Origin: Chloroflexota bacterium
GTDB lineage: Bacteria; Chloroflexota; Anaerolineae; Anaerolineales; Anaerolineaceae
Assembly: GCA_021779955.1 (NCBI GenBank)
Contig: JAJXZS010000031.1
Coordinates: 20,671-84,670 of the forward strand
Length of the DNA stretch: 64,000 bases
Reading direction: 5' to 3'
This document shows, in pieces, positions 35,717 through 44,323 of this stretch (positions are counted from its first letter, which is position 1; every line of letters begins with the position of its first letter). The position numbers and the translations under genes are program-made. The notes below the pieces were generated by a model that saw nothing but the letters and a program-made list of their open reading frames with translations, ran no database searches and was not told the origin of the DNA.

Positions 35717-35850
35717 GACAATCCTACATCCCTGAAGATCAACTTTATTTACTTGCATTTTCTTGATCATTCTTCCCAACTATTCCCGCGTAAAAATTCC
35801 ATAAAAAACTCACTCCTTCCGCTTCTGCAAACCGGGCGCTAACCACGCTA

Positions 35851-35859
35851 TGCTATACT
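35851..35859 (+). promoter_or_regulatory. Extended -10 box for a leaderless mRNA (thrC)
   Basis: TGC-TATACT (TATACT at 35854-35859), 6 bases before the ATG at 35866; no ribosome site. Confidence 0.5.
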
Positions 35860-35865
35860 CGTAAT

Positions 35866-37038
35866 ATGCCAATTCATACAACCGACTATACACAGACATT
35901 ACTTTGCCCTGTCTGCGGCGAGCAATACGACCCCAATCAGGTGCAGACCTACTGCAAACACTGCAATTCGCCTCTCCTCACCCGTTACGACCTCCCCAGG
36001 GTTCGCCAGTCTCTCACCCGCGAAGCCCTGCGAGCTCGACCTCGCGGCCTCTGGCGCTGGGCCGAACTGCTTCCGGTGCATGACCCTGAATATCGCTTTT
36101 CGCTCGGTGAAGGCGACACTCCGCTGCTGCATTCCGAACGCCTCGGCGCGAGCCTGGGCCTTTCTCACCTTTACATCAAGGATGAATCCTCGAACGCCAC
36201 GGGCACCTTCAAGGCGCGCGGCCTTGTCGTTGCGGTCTCAAGGGCGTTCGAACTCGGTATCCGCGAGTTCGTGGTGCCCACCGCTGGAAACGCCGGCGGG
36301 GCGCTCGCAGCCTATGCCGCGCGCGCCGGAGCCATCTCTCATATCTACATGCCTGCCGATACGCCGGTTGCCAACCAGGTCGAAGTCAAGATGGCAGGCG
36401 CCGACCTGCACCTTGTCGACGGCCTGATCAATGACGCAGGTCGCCAGGCTGCTGCAGATGCCGCCTTGCACGGCTGGTTCGACGTCTCCACCTTCAAGGA
36501 ACCGTACCGCGTGGAAGGCAAGAAGACCATGGGCTTTGAACTCGCTGAAGCTTTCGATTGGACACTGCCGGACGTGATCCTCTACCCCACGGGCGGCGGC
36601 ACCGGCCTTGTGGGGATGTGCAAAGCTTTTGACGAACTCGAGGCGCTCGGCTGGATCGACTCCCGCAGGCCGCGCATGGTCAGCGTGCAGGCAGCGGGGT
36701 GCGCACCGGTTGTCAAAGCCTTCCAATCCGGCGCAGAACGGACCGAGCTTTGGCCAAATGCCGCCACGATCGCCAGCGGACTGCGCGTACCGAATCCGTT
36801 TGCCGACCGGTTGATCTTGAGCGCGCTGCGCGAATCACAGGGTACTGCCGTAAGCGTAACCGATGAAGAGATCCTCGCCGCTCAGCGCGAAATCGGCGCG
36901 AAGGAAGGCATCTTTTGCGCTCCCGAGGGAGCAGCCACATTTGCCGCGCTCCGACACCTTGTTTCGAGCGCCTGGATCAAACCGGATGAAACGATCGTAT
37001 TGTTCAACACAGGCACAGGCCTGAAGTACATCCAATAA
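35866..37038 (+). CDS. thrC: Threonine synthase
   Basis: PLP enzyme converting O-phosphohomoserine to threonine; 390 residues. It starts with a zinc-ribbon (LLCPVCGEQY then YCKHCNSPLL) found in many bacterial and archaeal ThrC, and has the PLP lysine in KDESSNATGTFKARG and the phosphate-binding glycine loop GGGTGLVGM. The last strand VLFNTGTGLKY is also typical. No other threonine-pathway gene is adjacent; the next gene is a histidine kinase 9 bases downstream. Confidence 0.94.
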   Translation: MPIHTTDYTQTLLCPVCGEQYDPNQVQTYCKHCNSPLLTRYDLPRVRQSLTREALRARPRGLWRWAELLPVHDPEYRFSLGEGDTPLLHSERLGASLGLSHLYIKDESSNATGTFKARGLVVAVSRAFELGIREFVVPTAGNAGGALAAYAARAGAISHIYMPADTPVANQVEVKMAGADLHLVDGLINDAGRQAAADAALHGWFDVSTFKEPYRVEGKKTMGFELAEAFDWTLPDVILYPTGGGTGLVGMCKAFDELEALGWIDSRRPRMVSVQAAGCAPVVKAFQSGAERTELWPNAATIASGLRVPNPFADRLILSALRESQGTAVSVTDEEILAAQREIGAKEGIFCAPEGAATFAALRHLVSSAWIKPDETIVLFNTGTGLKYIQ

Positions 37039-37047
37039 GAGGTAGTC

Positions 37048-38607
37048 ATGCAGAAGCAGGACACGCGCACTTCCCTGGAAATCCTCCTCGATATCAGCCG
37101 AGAGCTTGCCACCACGCTGGATCTGCACACTGTCCTTTCCCGCATCCTCACCCTGTCCACAGAGAATATCGGCGCAGAGCGCGCCAGCCTGGTGGTGCTT
37201 GACGAGAATGCCAAGCCCATCGATGCTGCCATCATCTATGATGGACGGCTCACGCCTAACACGGTCAGCCAGCTCCAGGACGTGGTCGCAAACGGCCTTG
37301 CGGGGTGGGTGATCCGCAACAAGAAAGCGGCGCTCGTTCCCGATACATCCAATGACATTCGCTGGCTCGCCCGCTCAACAGACTCGAGCGAGATTGTCCA
37401 GGGAAAATCGGCGTTGTGCGTGCCCTTGATGGCGATGGACGAGCTCGTGGGTGTGCTCACCATCGTCCATGCGGAAATCGAATTCTTCACCGAAGCCGAC
37501 CTTTCACTTCAACAGGCTATCGCAGGCCTTGCCGGTATCGCCATCCGCAATGCCCGGCTCTACGAATACTCTGAAGCCGTCCAGAAGCGCTACCAGGAAC
37601 TCTTCGAAGATTCCATCGACCCCATAATGATTACCGATCTGGATGGCAGGATCCTCGAAGTCAACCATAAAGCCATCCAGGTGAGTGGCTATACCGGTAA
37701 AGACCTGCTAAAGATGAATATCAAGAACCTGCATGTGCTCCACGACGAGGTCACAGGCAGCCACTTCGACAGCATCCCGCTCGTTGGGACGGTCTCATAC
37801 GAGAGCGTGCTGCATTGTGAAGGCAACCGCCTGCTGCCCATCGAGGTGTACGTCTCCAAGATCACCACGCTCGGCACTCCAATCCTCCAGTGGATCGTCC
37901 GCGACATCGAAGTGCGCAAAGACCTCGACACGCTGCGCAGCGATCTTACGGCCATGATCTACCACGACCTGCGCTCCCCCCTGGCAAACATCGTCTCCAG
38001 CCTCGAGATCCTCTCCACGCTCGTGCCCATGGAGGACGATTCGGCCATCAAATCGGTTTACCAGATTGCCAGCCGCTCCACCGACCGCATGCAGCGCCTG
38101 ATCAACTCGCTGCTCGACATCAACCGGATCGAGGCGGGTATGCAAGTCACGGAGAAGAACGCCGTTCAGATCCCGGTGCTTGTGGATGACGCCGTCGAAA
38201 CCACACTACCGAATATCTTGAGCAAGAATCAGCGCATCTCAAAGCAAGTGGCGCAGGGTTTGCCCGAACTTTGCGTCGATGAAGACATGATCAAACGCGT
38301 GCTCATCAACCTGATCGAGAATGCCTCAAAGTACTCGCCTTCCCGCTCCGAAATACTGGTCACTGCCAATCACGTTTCCGGCTCAGTGGAGTTCTGCGTC
38401 GACGATAACGGCCCTGGCATCCCCGAAGATTTCAAGGAACGCATCTTCGAAAAATTCAACCGCGTCAACTCCTTTTCCACCCGCAAAGGCCTCGGGCTTG
38501 GTCTCGCCTTTTGCCGTCTCGCGGTGACTGCCCATGGTGGTAAAATCTGGGTTGAGAATAAGCCGGAGATGGGCTCCCGCTTCATCTTCACCATTCCCAT
38601 CGACTGA
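37048..38607 (+). CDS. Sensor histidine kinase (GAF-PAS-HisKA-HATPase)
   Basis: 519 residues without TM segments, so a soluble sensor. A GAF domain (about 8-180, LEILLDISRELATTLDLHTV) is followed by a PAS domain (about 188-300, LFEDSIDPIMITDLDGRILE), a HisKA dimerisation domain with phospho-acceptor His306 in YHDLRSPLANIVSS, and a HATPase domain with N-box LINLIENASKYS, G1 DDNGPGIP and G2 GLGLGLAFCRL. AGAGG lies five bases before the ATG. There is no response regulator next to it, so its partner is elsewhere. Signal unknown. Confidence 0.95.
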   Translation: MQKQDTRTSLEILLDISRELATTLDLHTVLSRILTLSTENIGAERASLVVLDENAKPIDAAIIYDGRLTPNTVSQLQDVVANGLAGWVIRNKKAALVPDTSNDIRWLARSTDSSEIVQGKSALCVPLMAMDELVGVLTIVHAEIEFFTEADLSLQQAIAGLAGIAIRNARLYEYSEAVQKRYQELFEDSIDPIMITDLDGRILEVNHKAIQVSGYTGKDLLKMNIKNLHVLHDEVTGSHFDSIPLVGTVSYESVLHCEGNRLLPIEVYVSKITTLGTPILQWIVRDIEVRKDLDTLRSDLTAMIYHDLRSPLANIVSSLEILSTLVPMEDDSAIKSVYQIASRSTDRMQRLINSLLDINRIEAGMQVTEKNAVQIPVLVDDAVETTLPNILSKNQRISKQVAQGLPELCVDEDMIKRVLINLIENASKYSPSRSEILVTANHVSGSVEFCVDDNGPGIPEDFKERIFEKFNRVNSFSTRKGLGLGLAFCRLAVTAHGGKIWVENKPEMGSRFIFTIPID

Positions 38608-38629
38608 GCCATCTTATCCAGGAGTCCGC

Positions 38630-39487
38630 ATGCAAGAGATCTCGCCTCACGTGTTTATCGAAACCGGTTATCCCGGCGTCACACTCGGCGCCATTGCCTG
38701 GGCCCATGGCCTGATCCTCGTGGATGCACCCTTCCGCCCGGACGACGTGCGGCTCTGGCGCACCACGCTGCTCAACATGTCTGGCGGGGTCGACCGACTC
38801 CTCGTCAACCTCGACGCGCATTTCGACCGCACCCTTGGCGCCCGTCTCATGGAATGCACCGTTGCAGGCCATGAGAAGATGGTTCAGGTCTTCCGCGATC
38901 GTCCTGTCACCTTCAAGCCCCAGACGATCGAGACCGGCTCGGAGTGGGAACTCTACAATGGCCTTGGATCGGTGCGCTGGGCGCCCCCTGAGATCACATT
39001 CAGCGACAGTATGAAGCTCTTCTGGGACGACAAGCCCCTTATCCTCGAGTATCACCCGGGTCCTTCCCCTGAATCGATCTGGCTCAAGCTTCCCGAGGAA
39101 AAGGTCGTCTTTGTCGGCGATACGATCGTCCCCAATGCTCCGCCCTTCCTTTTCTGCGCCACTATCCTCGATTGGCTCGCTGCGCTCAACTTGCTGCTTT
39201 CTCACGAATACTCCGATTACACGGTTATCTCGGGCCGCGACGGCGTGGTCACTACCCGCGACATCCAGCGCCAGGCCGGGTTCCTGGAAATTGTCGACAG
39301 CATCATTCAGCGCGCCATGGACGACAAGATCCCTGCCGACGATCTGGAAAAGGCTATCCCCGACCTGCTCAAACACTTCGAAATCCCGGCAGGCAAGCGC
39401 GAGCACTTCTGGATGCGCCTCAAATACGGATTGCAGCATTATTACAGCAATCACTCCAAGCTGCGCTCATCAGCCCAGTGCGAGTGA
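38630..39487 (+). CDS. Metallo-beta-lactamase-fold protein with degenerate metal site
   Basis: 285 residues from the ATG at 38630, five bases behind AGGAG. The fold is recognisable (HVFIETGYPGVTLGAIAWAHGLILVDAP, later KVVFVGDTIVP), but the metal-binding HxHxDH motif is replaced by DAHFDR (residues 62-67): the first and last His are Asp and Arg. The His of the usual late GH motif also appears replaced (SGRDG). A hydrolase function is therefore doubtful; it may bind a ligand or a different metal set. It sits between the kinase (22-base gap) and an Nth-like gene (9-base gap) in a likely operon. Confidence 0.8.
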   Translation: MQEISPHVFIETGYPGVTLGAIAWAHGLILVDAPFRPDDVRLWRTTLLNMSGGVDRLLVNLDAHFDRTLGARLMECTVAGHEKMVQVFRDRPVTFKPQTIETGSEWELYNGLGSVRWAPPEITFSDSMKLFWDDKPLILEYHPGPSPESIWLKLPEEKVVFVGDTIVPNAPPFLFCATILDWLAALNLLLSHEYSDYTVISGRDGVVTTRDIQRQAGFLEIVDSIIQRAMDDKIPADDLEKAIPDLLKHFEIPAGKREHFWMRLKYGLQHYYSNHSKLRSSAQCE

Positions 39488-39496
39488 GTGCCATCT

Positions 39497-40174
39497 ATGG
39501 AAGACACAACCCAAGCTTTCAAGGCTCAATCTGACCTTGTACTTGCGCGCCTCAGCCAGGTGTATGGCTCGCCAAACTGGCGTGATCCTTTGCCTGCCCT
39601 GGACGAGCTCGTCTCGACCATCCTTTCACAGAACACGAACGACCGCAACCGCGATGTCGCATTCCGCGCCCTCAAGCGCCGCTTCCCCGCCTGGGAGCAG
39701 GCGCGCGATGCCGGCGTCGAGCAGATCGTCGATGCCATCCGTCCTGCCGGGCTTGCCAACCAGAAAGGCGCGCGGATCAAGCAGGTTCTCCAGGAAATCA
39801 CCGCTGAACGCGGCTCGCTGGATCTCTCCTTCCTCTCCGGGATGCCCATCGAGGATGCCCGCGAGTGGCTGATGCATTTCAAGGGCGTCGGCCGCAAGAC
39901 CGCGGCCATCGTGCTCCAGTTTTCGCTTGGCCGCCCGGCCTTTCCCGTGGACACGCACGTCTACCGCGTCACCGGACGCCTGGGTATGCGTCCTGCCAGC
40001 CTGACCGTCGAAAAGACACACCAATTCCTCGAATCCATCCTCCCGCCCGGGCAGTATACCTCCGCCCACCTCAATCTCATCCGCCTGGGGCGTGAACTGT
40101 GCCACGCCCGCAAGCCTGATTGCGCGCACTGCCCGCTCACAGACATCTGCCCATCTGCATTCAGTTTCCTGTAG
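39497..40174 (+). CDS. Endonuclease III-like DNA glycosylase
   Basis: 225 residues of the HhH-GPD family that removes oxidised pyrimidines and nicks the strand. The helix-hairpin-helix is LMHFKGVGRKTAAIVLQF with the catalytic lysine of the KTA motif; the catalytic aspartate is in PVDTHVYRV; the 4Fe-4S cluster motif is C-x6-C-x2-C-x5-C (CHARKPDCAHCPLTDIC). Start chosen at the ATG at 39497; a GTG three codons upstream abuts the previous stop. All active residues are present. Confidence 0.93.
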   Translation: MEDTTQAFKAQSDLVLARLSQVYGSPNWRDPLPALDELVSTILSQNTNDRNRDVAFRALKRRFPAWEQARDAGVEQIVDAIRPAGLANQKGARIKQVLQEITAERGSLDLSFLSGMPIEDAREWLMHFKGVGRKTAAIVLQFSLGRPAFPVDTHVYRVTGRLGMRPASLTVEKTHQFLESILPPGQYTSAHLNLIRLGRELCHARKPDCAHCPLTDICPSAFSFL

Positions 40175-40359
40175 AGAACAGCGAGCCCGGAGTGGAGTAT
40201 GGCCAAGGTTCACCCCAAATGGCCGGGGTTCTGCTCATGCGTTCGCATAAATGGAATAGACCGGCTTGAGACAGCTCCTTGGCTTTCGCTGGCTCCCGCT
40301 TTTGGACTACAATATCCTTGTAAGCACATTTGCTCAACCAGGTTGCTGAGACCACATTC

Positions 40360-41928
40360 ATGATCATCCAATCGATCCATAAACATCGCCGACTCCTGGG
40401 ATGGCTGCTTATCCTCCTCTCCTTCTGTATCGGAATGATGCTTCTGCGGGTGGGCATCTTCAACGATGAGGCAGATAACCTCGTTGCCGGAAGGCTTATC
40501 CTGCAGGGTCAACAGCTTTACACCAACATCTTTTCGCATCATTTCCCATTTGCCTACTATTGGACGGCATTTTCGATTCTTATCTTTGGCCAATCCATCA
40601 GCCTGCTTCGCCTCTCGATACTCATTTTCCAGACCGCAGCTTTCATCACAGCCATGCTTGTGACGGAAGTATATATTTCCGTCGGCCTGGTTGCCGTGTT
40701 CTAGGCCTGCATCAAGTTCATCTTCTTCGGCAACATGGTGCTTTACAGCTCCTTCGCCGGAGTCTCCACCGCCGTCGTCTTCATCATCGTCCTGAATCTG
40801 CTCCTGTCCGCCGAAAAGACCTCCGCCTGGAGAGACATCCTGGCGATCAGCCTGTTTTCGCTGATCGCCATACTCTCTGACCCGCTGACCGTCTACCCGA
40901 TCGCGATTGCCTATCTCGCCCTCCTGATCAAGAATCCTCCAAGAGCGGTTTATGCTGCGATCATTCCAGCCGCCGGGATTGTGTCGTATATGGTTTACCT
41001 GCTTACCTCTGGCAACTTTGCCAGTTTTCTCGACGAGGCGATCCTCTTCAATGTGCAGATCTACGCCCAGTACAAGTTCGCTTTGCCGTTCAGCTTCGAG
41101 AATCTGTTCCACGCGCTGATCAGCGGCCTGGGCATTCTTGACATGCCCGTGCTCACTCCCCTTTCACCCGAATCGACATTCAGCGGCCTGCTGAATTGGT
41201 TCTTCATCCAGTCGAATACCATCGCGGTGATCAGCGTCTTCTTCAAAGCTGTAGTTCTGTCGCTGATTCTCTACCTGGCGTTCAATAAAAAGATTCTTCA
41301 GGCGGTCTTTGTCTACGTTTTCACCGCTGCAACGCTGATCTTCAATAATTCGTCCTTCAATTCTCAAGCATTCATCGTCTCAGCGCTCGCCGCGACCACC
41401 CTGTTTTTCGTCATGGTCGCCACTTCACCGTCGAGGCATCGCCTGGTTGCCGTTCCCGGGCTGGTCGTATCGAGCCTCGCGACAGGGATCGTTGGAGTGA
41501 TCGCGGTCCTGGCGATTTTCAATGTGCAGGCCAATTTTCCGCAGTACAAAAGCAGCAGCCAACTCGCCAGCTATATCGCCATGGATACGCATTACCGCGA
41601 GATCACCTGCAATCTGCCCGACATCAAGTTCGCGCTATATCCGGTTGGGGGCTACCACTACTGGTTCACGCAGCTTCCGCCTGTTTCACGCTACCTGTAC
41701 ATGTGGCCCTGGGTGGCAGAATACGGCCAAAATGAGGTGATCCAGGAGCTCGCCAATCCCGATGAGCGTGCACTGGTCGTCATTCAGGACAGCACCATCT
41801 GGCAAATATATGACTCTGAAGATTATCTCAAGCCCCTGGCCGATTACCTCGACGCCAATTACCGCAAGGTCGAGGATCATACCTACATTTCGCCGGCGCT
41901 GGCTGCTGCATGCCCGCTCTATAAATAA
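40360..41928 (+). pseudogene. ArnT/GT39-like membrane glycosyltransferase gene interrupted by an amber codon
   Basis: Two open frames (40360-40704 and from 40705 on) are in the same phase and separated only by TAG at 40702-40704, in the context VAVF-stop-ACIKFIFFG. Read through, they give one protein of about 522 residues with a dozen TM helices. The first extracytoplasmic loop carries the acidic NDEADNL motif expected of PMT/ArnT-type polyprenyl-sugar glycosyltransferases, followed by the FPFAYYW segment. The downstream part ends with a soluble region of about 130 residues. A single substitution explains the stop. It could be a true pseudogene, a sequencing error, or readthrough; a restart at ATG 40735 would lack the catalytic loop. 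Confidence 0.75.
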
Positions 41929-41964
41929 CCGAATTCCGAGATTCGAGAGTCGAGAACCGTTTGT

Positions 41965-41985
41965 TGAGCGGATGCAATCCGCTCA
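41965..41985. terminator. Hairpin between convergent genes
   Basis: A 9-bp stem (41965-41973 with 41977-41985) and 3-base loop lie between the broken glycosyltransferase gene and the minus-strand membrane-protein gene. T-rich tails are weak on both sides, so it may only be a stabilising 3' hairpin. Confidence 0.5.
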
Positions 41986-41987
41986 GC

Positions 41988-42860
41988 TTATTGTGCCAGA
42001 CGGACGCAGGCGCCCGCTTTGAGCACCGCCGAACCGGAGGATCGGTCGACCAGAACGCTGCACTGCGCCCACCCCCCGCTGAAATCCGCAAGCACGGATG
42101 TCTGATTGACCAGATCGTCATACCCCATCAGGGCGAGGCGGTAGGGCTCGCTCACCAGCCCGGCCACAGGGTCGATGGCTGCCATGTTGGCAGCGGCTGC
42201 CTGGTCCGCCGAAAGCGGTGTCGCGTCATTGCCAAGCTTCGCCTGCACCAGCGAGTTGACGACCTCGACCGGGCGCAGGAAGGGCATTTGCAGAGTCTGG
42301 TGGATGATCCAGGCGCTGCCGAAGAAAAAGATGCTCCAGACAAGCATGGTGAGGACGGCTCCGCTGCGGCGGGTATTGCTGCTGGCGTTCTCGAGCATGC
42401 GGCGAAAGAGGATACCGCTGACGCCTGCGAGCAGCGCGACGATCACCACCAGGCTGAGCACCCGGGTGGATATCGCCGCATTGAACGGCAGCGACACCTT
42501 GGCGGCGATTTGCGGGTCGAAGAGGCTGTAGAAGAGGGTGAGACCTTCGAAGGGCAGGTGGCCCGCGAAGAGGGCGATCAGCCCGCCCGCGCCGAGCCAG
42601 AGCAGGATGCTCAAGCCGGCCCTGGCCAGGCGGTTGGCGTACCATGCGACGAACGTGCACAGGGCAGTGACCGGCAGTATACCCATCGCCAGCCTGGCGA
42701 ATGGGTCGGCTGCGTGGGCCGACATCAGGCTGAGAGCTTCATTCCCCCATAGGGTGATGGAGAACACCAGCCCGGCGATAACGCCCGACCAGATGGCGAG
42801 CCGTTCCTTGCGCTTTTTGAGTTCGAGCGTGTTGTCTACCGCTTTTTTCTTCTTAGGCAT
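41988..42860 (-). CDS. Polytopic membrane protein of unknown function
   Basis: 290 residues from the ATG at 42860-42858, which has AAGGACGAGG upstream. Highly basic N-terminus (MPKKKKAVDNTLELKKRKER), five TM helices up to about residue 195, then an extracytoplasmic tail of about 90 residues with two cysteines (AQCSVLVD, GACVRLAQ) that could form a disulfide. No family recognised. A TATAAT (minus strand, 42900-42895) gives a leader of about 30 bases. It is convergent with the interrupted glycosyltransferase gene. Confidence 0.8.
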   Translation of the reverse strand: MPKKKKAVDNTLELKKRKERLAIWSGVIAGLVFSITLWGNEALSLMSAHAADPFARLAMGILPVTALCTFVAWYANRLARAGLSILLWLGAGGLIALFAGHLPFEGLTLFYSLFDPQIAAKVSLPFNAAISTRVLSLVVIVALLAGVSGILFRRMLENASSNTRRSGAVLTMLVWSIFFFGSAWIIHQTLQMPFLRPVEVVNSLVQAKLGNDATPLSADQAAAANMAAIDPVAGLVSEPYRLALMGYDDLVNQTSVLADFSGGWAQCSVLVDRSSGSAVLKAGACVRLAQ

Positions 42861-42881
42861 ACCTCGTCCTTGTTTACGCAA

Positions 42882-43240
42882 ATGGATTACAGGGATTATA
42901 GCAAATTACCGCGCCCACCGTCTCGCGCCCTCTCCCATGTCTGAATAGAGCCGCCAGGATCCTTAATCTCCCTCTCCCACGCTATATTGACCGGGGCAAG
43001 GGGAACCTGCGGCGATCGCGCGACCTGCATTGAATTGTTTTTTGAATTGATTCTTCAATTCAATTCCTCTGCGCGAGGGATCAGGGACGCTGGATGAGTA
43101 ACCGGTGACGAGGAATCGAAATTTATACATACAACCCCTGTCAAGGGGATGCTATACGCATTAAATAATCGGGCGGGCGTTTCAATCTTCGGCCTGCCCG
43201 GCCAGTCCTCCCGGGATGAAGAAGGCAAATCAGGAGTGAA
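42882..43240. other. Intergenic region with repeats and a terminator
   Basis: No gene seen. It holds an AT-rich palindrome around 43029-43064 (GAATTGATTCTTCAATTC and flanks), a GTAACCGGTGACGAGGAATCG stretch related to other spacers, and the 3' hairpin of the downstream minus-strand lipoprotein gene. Confidence 0.5.
43161..43200 (-). terminator. Terminator of the Thr/Pro-rich lipoprotein gene
   Basis: On the minus strand CGGGCAGGC (43200-43192) pairs, with one mismatch, with GCCCGCCCG (43178-43170), followed by the T/A-rich ATTATTTAA. It lies about 40 bases past the stop. Confidence 0.55.
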
Positions 43241-43777
43241 TCAATAGCACAGGGTCAGGGTCCAGACGGCGACATCCAGGTCGGCGGGACTCTGGGAACC
43301 TTCGATGCCGTTGATGGTGTATGTGTAAGTGCCCCTGGCTGCCTGCAATTCCTTGGTCTCGCCCGCAGCCACCACGTATTTCAAGTGCATGGGGCCATCA
43401 AAGAGTACTGTCGCCTGTACGCTGCACTGGTTGGTGACCTTGATGGTGAGTTCGAGCTTCAGATTGCTCTGGGTCGGCTGAGCGGGCGCCCGGGTCGGCA
43501 GGGGTTTGCTGGTGGGCGTGGGCGGCAGAGCCGTGCGGGTGGAGGTGGCGGTCGGCAGCGGCTTTGACGTTGGAGACGGAATCTTGGTCAGGGTGGCGGC
43601 CGGCGTGGAGGATGGCGCGGCAACCCGGGTTTGGGCGATGGCCGTCTGAACCTTGTTCCCCAGTTCGGTTTTGGCGATCTGGGTTTTGGCAATGGCGGTT
43701 TGGACTGCGCTCTCGGACGGCGCGCAGGAGGCGAGGAGCAGAGAAACGAGTACGACCAGCAACAGCGATCTTTTCAT
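43241..43777 (-). CDS. Thr/Pro-rich lipoprotein
   Basis: 178 residues from the ATG at 43777-43775, which has AAGGGGG upstream; the open frame extends further but that part is a dispersed repeat. Signal peptide with lipobox LLASC, then a short helical repeat (VQTAIAKTQIAKTELGNK VQTAIAQT), then a long Thr/Ser/Pro stalk, and a C-terminal beta domain of about 80 residues with two cysteines (NQCSVQAT and the terminal LCY). The last domain looks like a small surface domain on a flexible stalk. Function unknown. Confidence 0.82.
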   Translation of the reverse strand: MKRSLLLVVLVSLLLASCAPSESAVQTAIAKTQIAKTELGNKVQTAIAQTRVAAPSSTPAATLTKIPSPTSKPLPTATSTRTALPPTPTSKPLPTRAPAQPTQSNLKLELTIKVTNQCSVQATVLFDGPMHLKYVVAAGETKELQAARGTYTYTINGIEGSQSPADLDVAVWTLTLCY

Positions 43778-43861
43778 GATGTCCCCCTTGTGAGGATGAA
43801 GAGATGGATGAAAAAACCTATTCTTTAGTATAGCAATGTAAGTGATTTGGAACGTTGGATT

Positions 43862-43898
43862 TATAGGTTGGGTTTCGCTGCGCTCAACCCAACCTATA
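43862..43898. repeat. Palindromic dispersed repeat (GTTGGGTT type)
   Basis: A perfect 13-bp inverted repeat (43862-43874 with 43886-43898) around TCGCTGCGCTC. When read through it encodes the tell-tale WVERSETQP string, a frequent false protein extension in bacterial genomes carrying this element. Confidence 0.8.
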
Positions 43899-43941
43899 GG
43901 CTTGTTATCAGTCCAATTGGTTGAGGCTATGATCATCATCG

Positions 43942-43986
43942 AGCCCTCCCTTGCTTAAGGAGGGAGCTTATGGCGAAAGGAGGGCT
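43942..43986. repeat. Nested palindromic repeat (CCCTCC type)
   Basis: AGCCCTCCCTTGCTTAAGGA, GGGAGC and a second GGAGGGCT form nested inverted repeats. It lies just outside the AT-rich ietAS block and looks like another dispersed intergenic element. Confidence 0.55.
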
Positions 43987-44323
43987 GAAATTGAATGAGA
44001 ATCGATTTTTACGAATGTCAGATTAGGTGATGCTGGCGGGGAGCATCGGGATACGGACAAGTGGAGTGTTAAAGAGGGAGGCCAATTAAGTCTTCCAAAA
44101 TAATGAGGTGATTATGCACAGGGATGTGGAATTAATGAACCTATGCCAGAGTGTACAATTCGAGAGTTGTCGAATAATTGCCTCGAGGAGTAGTAGCTAA
44201 GAGCGGTCACATTATCAAGAATTCAGGAGAATAATATTCTGAGCACATCACATAACCTTGAACATACTGTTGTGGCCGTTTTTTTAATTAACTTCTTCGG
44301 CTGTCACAGTAGCGACAAATATA
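43987..44323. other. AT-rich spacer downstream of the subtilase gene
   Basis: No gene or strong hairpin seen. A T-rich stretch (44279-44287) lies near the end of the subtilase gene, but on the plus strand. Composition already matches the AT-rich module to its right. Confidence 0.4.

Noticed and set aside
40735..41928. Independent gene starting at ATG 40735
   Set aside because: The preceding ten codons after the amber stop continue the same membrane protein, and no ribosome site precedes this ATG; best seen as the second part of one broken gene.
43778..43939. N-terminal extension of the Thr/Pro-rich lipoprotein reading through IGWVERSETQP
   Set aside because: It translates the palindromic GTTGGGTT repeat; the real start with a ribosome site and signal peptide is at 43777.
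43940..44323. Search for a further nfeD 3'-end copy on the far side of the ietAS-like module
   Set aside because: No match found, so the module is bounded by nfeD footprints on one side only.
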